Below the pieces are notes generated by a model, which saw nothing but the letters and a program-made list of their open reading frames with translations, did no database searches and had not been told where the DNA came from. Below, one piece after another: positions 1 through 6,594 of a stretch of 10,890 nucleotides of DNA (position 1 is its first letter; every line of letters starts with the position of its first letter). The translations under genes were made by a program, and so were the position numbers. Source of the DNA: FEN-1297 sp964618785 (lineage in GTDB: Bacteria > Bacteroidota > Ignavibacteria > Ignavibacteriales > Ignavibacteriaceae); assembly GCA_964618785.1 (NCBI GenBank), contig CAZUCY010000120.1, forward strand, positions 1 to 10,890, written 5' to 3'.

Positions 1-702
1 TTCATTCTCAAGATTGAATTCGCTTGCAGTGCCTCTTCCGCCTTTGCCTATAACTCCTACGGCATGTGCATCATCAATAAGAATACGTGCGCCATACTGT
101 TTTGCAATCTTATTAAGTTTTTCCAGTTCAACAATTTCTCCGCCGGTACTGAAAACACCATCGCTGACAACAAGCTTTCCTGCATCGGGAGGAAGTTTTT
201 TTATGACCCTCTCAAGATCATTCATATCATTATGTTTATATCTTACAAATTCTGCTGTTGCTCCCTTAGCCATTAAATTACCGGCTACTATACAAGCGTG
301 GTTATCTTTATCGGAAACAACAAACTCACCCCTCTGAACCAATGTTGGTATGATCCCTTGAGCAGTCTGATACCCCGTGCTAAATAAAAGCACTGCTTCT
401 TTATTTAGAAATTGAGCCAATCTTTTTTCAAGTTCAATATGAAGGTCCAAAGTACCAGTTAAATAACGGGAGCCTGAACAGCCTGTACCGTATTTTTCAA
501 TCGCTTTAATTGCGGCTTCTTTAACTTTTGGATGAGCTGTAAGTCCTAAGTAGTTGTTTGATCCCGCCATTATTACTTTTTTGCCTTCTATCTGTACAAC
601 GGGTCCCTCATTTTCTTCGATTGGTCTAAAATATGGGTAATAACCCAAAGCTTTTATTTCGTCTGCTCTTGTGAATTCATAACATTTTGTGAATAAATCC
701 AA
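1..702 (-). CDS. PLP-dependent alpha-oxoamine synthase, serine palmitoyltransferase-like (3' end outside window)
   Basis: I translated this gene by hand. It runs off the left edge after 234 codons, of the roughly 390-400 usual in the family. Alpha-oxoamine synthases (glycine C-acetyltransferase Kbl, BioF, serine palmitoyltransferase Spt) condense an amino acid with an acyl-CoA using PLP. Visible family marks are SNNYLGL (residues 48-54), the glycine-rich GTGCSGSRYLTGT (72-84), FSTGYQTAQG (107-116), the PLP-stacking histidine in DNHAC (H135), and DDAHAVG (210-216), whose aspartate contacts the PLP ring nitrogen. The PLP lysine lies beyond the window. The likely start is TTG at 702-700, preceded by AAGGAGG with a 4-nt gap; no ATG fits. 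The gene is divergent from an SDR gene that resembles ceramide reductase CerR, which favours a sphingolipid role. BioF or Kbl remain possible, so I give no symbol. Confidence 0.85.
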   Translation of the reverse strand, partial: MDLFTKCYEFTRADEIKALGYYPYFRPIEENEGPVVQIEGKKVIMAGSNNYLGLTAHPKVKEAAIKAIEKYGTGCSGSRYLTGTLDLHIELEKRLAQFLNKEAVLLFSTGYQTAQGIIPTLVQRGEFVVSDKDNHACIVAGNLMAKGATAEFVRYKHNDMNDLERVIKKLPPDAGKLVVSDGVFSTGGEIVELEKLNKIAKQYGARILIDDAHAVGVIGKGGRGTASEFNLENE

Positions 703-810
703 TACGCCTCCTTGATTAATAGATGGAATACTGATAAAACTTTTAGAATAATAAATAATTTTGTTAAATTTCGTTGTAAAATGTATTACTAAATAGATAG
801 AAAATCAATT
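703..810. promoter_or_regulatory. AT-rich divergent intergenic region, promoters for both flanking genes expected
   Basis: About 108 bp separate two divergent starts, so promoters for both directions must lie here or close by. The stretch is very AT-rich. I could not pick convincing -33/-7 or -35/-10 boxes. The plus-strand gene has no Shine-Dalgarno sequence in its A-rich leader, which is common in Bacteroidota-like bacteria. Confidence 0.3.
707..713 (-). promoter_or_regulatory. Shine-Dalgarno site fixing a TTG start
   Basis: AAGGAGG on the minus strand lies 4 nt upstream of the TTG at 702. It is the only good ribosome-binding site here and decides the start of the alpha-oxoamine synthase, which has no suitable ATG nearby. 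The same 4-nt gap is seen at two other starts in this window (4557 and 7903). Confidence 0.65.
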
Positions 811-1803
811 ATGAGAAGTAAAAACATTGTAGTAGTTACGGGGGCAAATGGGTTCGTTGGAAGCCACCTTGTTGATCTTTTATTGAGCAAGAATTATACT
901 GTAAGATGTATAACAAGGAAGTCAAGTGATATGCGCTGGCTTAAGGGGAAGAATATTGAGGTTTACGACTGCGGTTTGAATGATAAAGAAAAATTAAAAA
1001 AAGTTTTTGAGGGTGTGGAATATTTTTATCATGTTGCTGGGGTTGTTAAATCAAAGTCATCGGAAGGATATTTTAATGCGAATGTAGAAATGACTAGAAA
1101 TTTGCTGGATATTGCCTTAGAATTTAAAAATTCAATAAAAAAAATTTTAGTAGTCAGCAGCCAAACGGCTGTAGGTCCTTCAGGTAGTGAAAAACCGGTT
1201 GATGAAACAGCAGACTGCCGTCCAATTACTACTTACGGAAAAAGCAAACTTGCAGAAGAGAATCTGGCTAAGTCTTATATGGATAAGCTGCCCATTACTA
1301 TTTGCCGTGCGCCGGCTGTCTATGGCGAACGCGATACCGAAATATTAATATTCTTTAAAACCTTTAGCCAGGGACTTATGACAACTATCGGTTTTGATAT
1401 TAAAAAACTAAGTTTAATTCATGTCCTGGATTTAGTAAATGGGTTATACTTGGCAGCTATATCCGAAAAATCTGCAGGAGAAACATATTTTATAAGCTCT
1501 GAAAAATTGTATACATGGGAAGAAGTAGGGAATGTAACTGCAAAGGTGTTAAATATTAAGCCAATAAAGGTAAAAGTTCCACATTCTCTTGTGTATTCAA
1601 TTGCAACAATAGCCCAGTTCTTTGCAATTTTCAGTAGTAAACCCGCTACTTTGAATATTGAGAAAGCTAAAGATATTACACGAAGATTCTGGACGTGCGA
1701 TACAAGCAAAGCCATAAAGGAGTTAGGATACCGCCAAAACATTTCAATAGAAGAGGGAATTACAAGAACTTGCGGTTGGTATAAAGAAATGAAATGGATC
1801 TAA
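811..1803 (+). CDS. NAD(P)-dependent epimerase/dehydratase-family extended SDR, candidate ceramide pathway reductase
   Basis: This 330-residue extended short-chain dehydrogenase has the Rossmann motif TGANGFVG (10-17) near the N-terminus. The active site has SSQTA (S116/S117) and YGKSK with Y142 and K146 (the YxxxK pair). The length is normal for the family. It most resembles the dihydroflavonol reductase / 3-beta-hydroxysteroid dehydrogenase-like branch. Members of this broad class include CerR, which reduces a ketone during bacterial ceramide synthesis. The gene is divergent from a serine palmitoyltransferase-like gene 108 bp away, which supports that role by inference only. SDR-type threonine dehydrogenase would also fit next to a Kbl, but that family carries a GALGQ-type N-terminal motif that is not seen here. 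The stop TAA overlaps the stop codon of the opposite gene by 4 bp. No Shine-Dalgarno site precedes the ATG. Confidence 0.85.
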   Translation: MRSKNIVVVTGANGFVGSHLVDLLLSKNYTVRCITRKSSDMRWLKGKNIEVYDCGLNDKEKLKKVFEGVEYFYHVAGVVKSKSSEGYFNANVEMTRNLLDIALEFKNSIKKILVVSSQTAVGPSGSEKPVDETADCRPITTYGKSKLAEENLAKSYMDKLPITICRAPAVYGERDTEILIFFKTFSQGLMTTIGFDIKKLSLIHVLDLVNGLYLAAISEKSAGETYFISSEKLYTWEEVGNVTAKVLNIKPIKVKVPHSLVYSIATIAQFFAIFSSKPATLNIEKAKDITRRFWTCDTSKAIKELGYRQNISIEEGITRTCGWYKEMKWI

Positions 1804-2204
1804 TTGTTTTTTGCCCCCTCATTTATCCATGTTATTATGCCATTTACTTGATTAGAATTTAAAGATTTATAGGATGAACCAAGAGGAGGCATAGTAAAGC
1901 CAGCTTTGCCTTGGACTGCCCAAACAATCTGACTATTACTTGCATGGCCGGGGGCTACTACGTTATAATTTGAAGTAGTAGTTGCCCAGGAAATAAGCAT
2001 AACTCCGCCTTCGGTTGTTGTGCCGCCGTGACAGTCAACGCAATGAACATTTAACACTGGCTGTATGTACTGTTTATAGCTTACATTTGAACTAGGGATA
2101 ACAACGCTGTCTACCTGAGCGCCTGTAATCGTATCTTTACAGCTGAGATAAAAAGCTGCCGGTATTATAACAAATATTATTAGGGTAAAAAATCTGTTTC
2201 TCAT
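1800..2204 (-). CDS. Small secreted lipoprotein with a single c-type heme motif
   Basis: The product is about 134 residues from ATG 2204. A TTG at 2219 in the same frame would add five residues; I prefer the ATG because it gives a compact MRNR n-region. A hydrophobic segment is followed by a lipobox-like LSC (cysteine 22 from the ATG), so an outer- or periplasm-facing lipid-anchored protein is likely. One heme-attachment motif CVDCH follows about 33 residues later, and TMPP near the C-terminus offers a methionine as the distal ligand. The pattern of I-x-PVL before CxxCHGG, then GG, APG, MPP-x-G and a terminal W-I-x-EGA resembles the small Planctomycete-type cytochrome c domain found in many FCB genomes. 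It probably transfers electrons in the periplasm; its partner is unknown. It is convergent with the SDR gene and overlaps it by 4 bp. Confidence 0.8.
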   Translation of the reverse strand: MRNRFFTLIIFVIIPAAFYLSCKDTITGAQVDSVVIPSSNVSYKQYIQPVLNVHCVDCHGGTTTEGGVMLISWATTTSNYNVVAPGHASNSQIVWAVQGKAGFTMPPLGSSYKSLNSNQVNGIITWINEGAKNN

Positions 2205-2746
2205 TAAAAATCTTTTCAAAATTATACTGAAAATTAAGATGAGATATTCTTCTAATCAATGCAATTTTTATGGAATAATTAATGACATGATCTTTCTAAA
2301 TACTTCATTCCTGACCGCGCCAATATTATAATTGTCTTTTCTACTAACTTGACGTCCTTTTGGGGCTTCTTGATTTCCTATATCTGACATTGTTATTAAC
2401 GTATTATTCCGCTTTCAGCTGAGTTTTGTAAAGTCCATCAAGGTTGATATTCGAAGCCACAGGGAAGCGATATTTTAGTAACCATGCGGAGAAAAATAAA
2501 ATTAAAACCCAATCAGCGTGACAAAGTGAATTGATCAATAATTTACAATGCTGCATTTTGTGCAATATAGAAAGATAGATGTAATTTGTAATTTGACTCA
2601 AACAAAATTCTTGCCTATTTTAAATAAGTAAATATTTGGTGTTATAGATCAGCTAAGAGAGTGTGCCGGTAGTAATCGGGAAGATCAAAGAGCAGAAAGC
2701 TTTTGAAAAGAAAGAACTGTTCGCAGCAATCGGAATTATTGAAATT
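2205..2746. other. Gene-poor stretch before the tRNA gene
   Basis: I see no gene I can support here. The minus strand has two short open frames. One lies at 2404-2601 (65 codons, from a non-ATG start unlike any family I know). The other is at 2268-2390 (40 codons, ATG, hydrophilic, starting MSDIGNQEAPKGRQ). Neither has a Shine-Dalgarno site or a recognisable domain. Promoters for the lipoprotein gene (toward 2204) and for the tRNA (toward 2747) should be in here but are not obvious. Confidence 0.4.
2268..2390 (-). CDS. Possible very small ORF, 40 residues, unknown
   Basis: This is an ATG-initiated frame of 40 codons with a charged, hydrophilic composition and a hydrophobic tail ending SLIIP. 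There is no Shine-Dalgarno site, signal peptide or motif that I recognise. It lies 64 bp upstream of the lipoprotein gene on the same strand. It may be chance or the end of a decayed gene. I report it only for completeness. Confidence 0.12.
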   Translation of the reverse strand: MSDIGNQEAPKGRQVSRKDNYNIGAVRNEVFRKIMSLIIP

Positions 2747-2819
<73 letters not shown>

Positions 2820-2902
2820 CTTATAAAAAGCGGAATGTACTTTTCTCTTACCATTCGAAAAATACAAATGGTGAAAATTTTTTAATTTGAAAGAATTCTG
2901 AA

Positions 2903-3667
2903 ATGTCCCAAAAACATTCGTCCAAAATTACAATTCTGGAGTGCATATTAATTTGTATTGCAGTTTGTTTTCCTTCTGTTGCACAAAAGAATTATAAGAA
3001 TATACCCGAAAAAGTTATAGTACTTACATTCGACGATGCAATAGCTACGCAGTACAGTATAGTAAGGCCTCTATTAAAAAAATATGGATTCGGGGCTACT
3101 TTTTTTATTTGTGAATTTCCACCCGACTTTAATGATAAAACCAAATACATGTCGTGGGAACAAATTGCAGAACTGAATAAAGAAGGATTTGAAATTGGAA
3201 ACCATACCCAAACCCATACTTCCGTTAAAGCATATGGGGATGAAATGGAAAAGAAATTTACTGCCGATATTGACAGCATAGAACAAAAGTGCGAAAAATA
3301 CGGGATACCTAAGCCTATCAATTTTGCTTATCCTGGTTGTATAACAGATTCAGCCGCTGCTGAAGTACTAAAAAAGAAGGGGTATGTTTGGGCAAGAACC
3401 TGTGAAAATAAAACCTGGAATCCCGCTGACTGCGACCCTATGTTAATACCCGGTTTCAGTACAAATGGAGAAGATAGCGCAAAAATATTCAATTTTATTC
3501 GTCAAGCTAAAAAGGGAGAAATAATTGTTCTGCTGTTTCACGGAGTGCCGGATAATGTACATCCTTGGGTAAATTTAAAACTTGAACTATTTGAAGCATA
3601 TATGAAATACTTGTATGATAACAACTATAAAGTGATTGCCCTTAGAGATGTTTTGAAGTGGAAATGA
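2903..3667 (+). CDS. Secreted polysaccharide deacetylase (NodB/CE4 domain)
   Basis: This 254-residue protein has a hydrophobic signal segment (about residues 10-27, ending SVAQ), so it is probably exported. The rest is a NodB homology domain of the CE4 family, metal-dependent enzymes that remove acetyl groups from N-acetylglucosamine-containing or related glycans. Motif 1 is TFDD (42-45, D44 as base and D45 as metal ligand). Motif 2 is HTQTH (101-105, both histidines present). Motif 3 is FAYPG (141-145), without the arginine of the RxPY form. Motif 5 is LFHGV (211-215, H213). The catalytic set is therefore complete and the domain ends close to the C-terminus without extra modules. The substrate cannot be read from the sequence. 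The gene stands alone, 83 bp after the tRNA; the ATG lacks a clear Shine-Dalgarno site. Confidence 0.88.
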   Translation: MSQKHSSKITILECILICIAVCFPSVAQKNYKNIPEKVIVLTFDDAIATQYSIVRPLLKKYGFGATFFICEFPPDFNDKTKYMSWEQIAELNKEGFEIGNHTQTHTSVKAYGDEMEKKFTADIDSIEQKCEKYGIPKPINFAYPGCITDSAAAEVLKKKGYVWARTCENKTWNPADCDPMLIPGFSTNGEDSAKIFNFIRQAKKGEIIVLLFHGVPDNVHPWVNLKLELFEAYMKYLYDNNYKVIALRDVLKWK

Positions 3668-3995
3668 TGAAAAGAATCGATTTATTATTAAAGCTTTATT
3701 GATGTAGAATTGCTCAGCACGAAATCTTTGACCTCTTGAAAACCGGTCGAGAGATTTTCCAACCGAACTAAAGCCCCGATAATTTTATTAATCTAAAATA
3801 TACAAGAATATAACTTGAGTTAAATAGTAATTTATTATCGGAGTAATTGAATTTATTTTAATACAATATAATATTAAAAACAATCAGCGAAGTCAGAAAG
3901 ATATGATAGAACGCGATAATTATTCCCGATCTTTTATTTAATTCACTTTAAAATTATATCCGGCGAAACATCTCATGCAAATAAATAAACAAAAT
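3668..3995. other. AT-rich intergenic stretch with a possible gene remnant
   Basis: No intact gene is visible. The block 3713-3780 is clearly less AT-rich than its surroundings. On the minus strand, 3688-3792 reads as an open frame without a start codon, closed by an in-frame stop on its upstream side. It gives a protein-like stretch (GALVRLENLSTGFQEVKDF) ending at two tandem TAA stops. This could be the tail of a lost gene. An 8-bp inverted repeat, CCGATAAT (3776-3783) and ATTATCGG (3834-3841), borders the AT-rich part with a 50-bp gap; I see no convincing role for it. Confidence 0.3.
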
Positions 3996-4557
3996 CTAAT
4001 TTATCCCAAATTCTAATTTTACCGTTATTGATGCAGTTTTATCTTTAGAAGTAGTATTAAATACTCCACCGTATGTAAAGTTTTCTGACGAATTTTGAGC
4101 AGTTATTTGAAATACGCCCATATTTGCACTCTTTAAACTGTTTAATTTACTCCCTGCATTCTGTGCAATTTGCTCAGCTCTGATACGTGCATCTGAAGTA
4201 GCCTTTGCCACCATTTCTATCTTTAATTCCGCTAACTTTGTATAAAAGTATTGAGGTGGCATTGAATTTAATTCAATATCCTTATCAATTAATTCTGTAA
4301 TTGATCTTGAAACAGCTTCAATTTTATCTACATCTTTAGATTGAATATCAATATTTTGCACTAATCTATATCCGTCAAAAACTTCAGTCCGGACTTTTCC
4401 ACACAATCAAGTCAGATGAGAAATTCTTTTCTGCAAGTCCGGTTACATAAATTAAATTTGATGAAGATTTGTGAGATTTTGTCCAGGCATTACCAAGAAT
4501 AATAGCTACAATTATTATAGCCACCGCAATAAATAATGTACCGGTTCTTTCCTTCAT
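3996..4557 (-). pseudogene. SIMPL/DUF541 domain protein, disrupted by internal deletion and frameshift
   Basis: The gene starts well: ATG 4557 is preceded by AGGGGAG with a 4-nt gap. It encodes an N-terminal membrane anchor (about residues 8-24) followed by YVTGLAEKNFSSDLIVW, typical of the start of a Bacteroidota-type SIMPL protein. This frame ends at TGA 4386-4384 after 57 codons. The C-terminal part continues in another frame from about 4385 to the stop at 3996. It contains FDGYRLVQ, PPQYFYTKLAELKIEM, a DARIRAEQIA segment and MGVFQIT, all familiar from the same family. Normal members are about 230 residues. Here the roughly 70-80 residues between SDLIVW and FDGYRL are absent, so an out-of-frame deletion has fused the two ends. 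The C-terminal frame has only a TTG inside the junction as a start and is unlikely to be a gene by itself. Confidence 0.85.
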
Positions 4558-4561
4558 ATTT

Positions 4562-4568
4562 CTCCCCT
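4562..4568 (-). promoter_or_regulatory. Shine-Dalgarno site of the broken SIMPL gene
   Basis: AGGGGAG on the minus strand is 4 nt from ATG 4557. It shows that the upstream fragment, rather than the internal TTG at 4406, holds the original start, and so supports calling the locus a pseudogene. Confidence 0.6.
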
Positions 4569-4612
4569 AAAAAGATTAATTTACTTATCCGGATTTTATA
4601 TATTGTAAATTA
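4569..4612 (-). terminator. Weak terminator-like hairpin after flxA
   Basis: On the minus strand, just past the flxA stop, TAATTTAC (4612-4605) can pair with GTAAATTA (4584-4577). The loop is 20 nt and contains the small palindrome ATCCGGAT. The downstream bases are ATCTTTTT. The 8-bp stem is AT-rich and the loop is long, so termination would be inefficient. It may still mark the end of the hdr-flx operon. Confidence 0.25.
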
Positions 4613-4614
4613 TT

Positions 4615-5445
4615 TTAGTATTCGTCAGGTAAATTTTTTAATTGGCTGTAAGTAAATACAGGACCGTCTTTGCAGACGTAAACGCTGCCTACATTACACC
4701 TGCCGCACTTGCCAAGTCCGCATTTCATCTTGTTTTCGAGAGTTGTGATAATGTTCTCTTCCTTAAAACCAAGCTTTTGTAACACCGGTAATGTAAATTT
4801 AATCATTATAGGAGGACCGCAAATAATTGCAACCGTGTTCTCACTAACGGGAGCTGTCTTTTCTACAATTGTAGGTACGAAACCGATATCGCCTTTCCAA
4901 TCAGGAGTTTCACCGCCGGGGTCGACTGTAACAATAGTCTTTATTCCATCAGTCGACTTCCATTCGTTCAGCTCATTTTTATATACAAGATCGGCAACTG
5001 TTCTTGCGCCGTAAATAATGGTTATATCTTTAAATTGATTGCGCAGGTCAAGTGCGTTCCAAATTATACAGCGTACGGGAGCCAGCCCGATTCCGCCGGC
5101 TATAAAAACGAGGTTTTTTCCTGCCATATCTTCAATAGGGAAATTGTTTCCATAAGGGCCCCGTAATCCGATAATATCGCCGACATTTAATTTCCTCATA
5201 GCCGAAGTAACCTTACCTGCTTGTTTAAAAGAACATTCAAGGTAATCCATTCGTGTAGGGGAGGATGCTATACAGAAAGTACATTCACCTTCACCGAAAA
5301 CGGAGTATTCCGCAAACTGCCCGGCTTTAAAATTAAAGTTTTTCTGAACGTCCGGGTTTTTAAATTGAAGTTTAAAAGTCTTAACGTCAGGCGTCTCATC
5401 AATAATATCTTTTATGACCATTAATTCCGGTTTGTAAATATTCAT
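4615..5445 (-). CDS. flxA: FlxA-like FAD/NAD(H)-binding oxidoreductase subunit with [2Fe-2S] cluster
   Basis: This 276-residue protein belongs to the ferredoxin-NADP+ reductase superfamily, in the branch with PyrK, AsrB and sulfhydrogenase gamma. An N-terminal FAD barrel (about 1-105) contains FCIASSPTR (57-65) and RGPYGNNFP (95-103). The nucleotide domain has AGGIGLAPVR (116-125), IYGARTVADL (144-153) and CGPPIMIKF (209-217). C-terminal cysteines C242, C247, C250 and C258 match the PyrK-type [2Fe-2S] site. It should oxidise NADH and feed electrons to the other Flx subunits. A cysteine (C58) stands where many relatives have serine in the FAD loop. AAAGGA sits 5 nt before the ATG. It is the last gene of the operon, 75 bp after the preceding one; in the Desulfovibrio flxABCD-hdrABC operon I recall flxA coming first. 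Confidence 0.88.
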   Translation of the reverse strand: MNIYKPELMVIKDIIDETPDVKTFKLQFKNPDVQKNFNFKAGQFAEYSVFGEGECTFCIASSPTRMDYLECSFKQAGKVTSAMRKLNVGDIIGLRGPYGNNFPIEDMAGKNLVFIAGGIGLAPVRCIIWNALDLRNQFKDITIIYGARTVADLVYKNELNEWKSTDGIKTIVTVDPGGETPDWKGDIGFVPTIVEKTAPVSENTVAIICGPPIMIKFTLPVLQKLGFKEENIITTLENKMKCGLGKCGRCNVGSVYVCKDGPVFTYSQLKNLPDEY

Positions 5446-5471
5446 TTTAATCCTTTCAACTCAATACCTAA

Positions 5472-5501
5472 CCCCCCTCTCTTAAAGATAAGAGAGGAGG
5501 A
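5472..5501 (-). repeat. Perfect hairpin in the gap between the last two operon genes
   Basis: The core is nine perfectly paired bases, CCTCTCTTA (5476-5484) and TAAGAGAGG (5489-5497), around a 4-nt loop. In the minus-strand transcript (the sense RNA of the operon) the stem extends to 13 bp through two G:U and two G:C pairs. The plus-strand RNA would have C/A mismatches at the two wobble positions. No U-run follows, so it does not look like an intrinsic terminator. It could be an RNA processing or stability element, or a dispersed REP-like repeat. Confidence 0.65.
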
Positions 5502-5520
5502 AGAGGAAAAAATTCATATA

Positions 5521-6582
5521 TTATTCAGGGAGCTGTTCGATCTCTTCTAAAATACCGGCTATATCAATACCGGCTTCACATCCACGGGAACATCTTCCGC
5601 AGCCTGTGCATAATATTTCTTCAAATTTATCATTATAATATTTGAACTTATGCATTATTCGCTGTCTGTATCGTTTGTTTTGATTATCGCGGGGATTATG
5701 CCCGGATGTGTGTTTGGTGAAAATACTAAACTGACAGCTATCCCAGTTCTTAGCCCTTCTTCCGCAATTTAAACCGCAGTTTTCATCAACTATATCAAAG
5801 CAATGACAGGTGGGGCAGACAAATGCACATTGTGCGCAGCCCAAACAAAGCTCGCCGGCAGTATTCCAGAAACCGTCGGCAAAATTTTTATCTAACCGTT
5901 TTTTTATACTTTGATAATCAAACTTTCTTGATTGTGCCAGCGATTCTTTCTCAGGAGATTTCATGCAGCCCGCCGATTCCGGGAATTCATTCATTCGGGA
6001 AAAAAATACTTTGAACGCCGCTACAAAATCGTTTCCTTTCTGCGTTACTATCTTTGCAAGAAAAGAATCGTCATTCTGTCGTGTCAGAAAAATATCGGAG
6101 CCTTTTTCAGCATTCTGACTTAAACCAACCGAATTACAGAAACAATATTCGTCGGAATACTCGCATGCAAGCCCGATTATAAATGTATTAGCAACCCGGG
6201 TATTAAAAAAATCATCGTGATAATCCCAGTTAAAAACTTTTTCCAGCGCAGGTACAGAAGCCGCATCGCATGGCTTTGCACCAAATATAACGGTTTTTTT
6301 ATCTGTTAATTTTGAATCAGAAAGTTCTACGTCATTCTGATTCTGCTTAAAGTAAAATAAAGTTTCACTCTTGGGCAAGAAATATTCCTTAAATGAAATC
6401 TTAGTTGGCGCAGCTTTACTATTTAGGTTGATTTTATCTGCTTCCATAACTTTTTGATATTGCAGACCGTCTTCGGAAACGGAAATCAAATTCCAACTTG
6501 CTTCTCCTTTATTTGATTCCAGTATTAACAAATTTTCGGCAAGTTTTTTTAAGTTACTTCCTGTTAAAATATATTGTTCCAT
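5521..6582 (-). CDS. Flx FeS subunit, sulfhydrogenase-beta/AsrA-like 4Fe-4S dicluster protein
   Basis: This 353-residue soluble FeS protein resembles sulfhydrogenase beta (HydB) and anaerobic sulfite reductase A subunits. The N-terminal half contains FGAKPCDA (100-107) and CEYSDEYCFC (140-149); C105, C140, C147 and C149 probably bind a further cluster. Two ferredoxin-type motifs follow: CLGCAQCAFVC (C246, C249, C252, C256, with nearby extra cysteines C259 and C261) and CTGCGRCSRGC (C325, C328, C331, C335). In sulfhydrogenase-like complexes such a subunit hands electrons between the FAD/NAD subunit and the rest of the enzyme. Lying just upstream of flxA, it should do the same here. It follows the preceding gene after 12 nt, with only a weak purine-rich leader. 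I leave the symbol open because I cannot tell FlxB from FlxC with certainty; neighbourhood to flxA mildly favours FlxB. Confidence 0.82.
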   Translation of the reverse strand: MEQYILTGSNLKKLAENLLILESNKGEASWNLISVSEDGLQYQKVMEADKINLNSKAAPTKISFKEYFLPKSETLFYFKQNQNDVELSDSKLTDKKTVIFGAKPCDAASVPALEKVFNWDYHDDFFNTRVANTFIIGLACEYSDEYCFCNSVGLSQNAEKGSDIFLTRQNDDSFLAKIVTQKGNDFVAAFKVFFSRMNEFPESAGCMKSPEKESLAQSRKFDYQSIKKRLDKNFADGFWNTAGELCLGCAQCAFVCPTCHCFDIVDENCGLNCGRRAKNWDSCQFSIFTKHTSGHNPRDNQNKRYRQRIMHKFKYYNDKFEEILCTGCGRCSRGCEAGIDIAGILEEIEQLPE

Positions 6583-6594
6583 AAAATTTCTTTT

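Noticed and set aside
811..1803. SDR-type L-threonine dehydrogenase paired with a Kbl
   Set aside because: The N-terminal motif is TGANGFVG rather than the GALGQ type of that family, and the following segment looks like the dihydroflavonol reductase branch.
2404..2601. 65-codon minus-strand open frame
   Set aside because: It has no ATG start, no ribosome-binding site and no recognisable motif; it is probably chance.
3776..3841. 8-bp inverted repeat CCGATAAT/ATTATCGG
   Set aside because: The 50-bp gap, AT-rich sequence and lack of a transposase or target duplication make a mobile element or operator unconvincing.
3996..4406. C-terminal SIMPL part as an independent 136-residue gene
   Set aside because: Its only start is a TTG inside the junction of the broken gene, and the true start with a Shine-Dalgarno site lies at 4557 in another frame.
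5472..5501. Intrinsic terminator inside the operon
   Set aside because: The hairpin is not followed by a U-run on either strand, and flxA downstream has its own Shine-Dalgarno site within the same operon layout.
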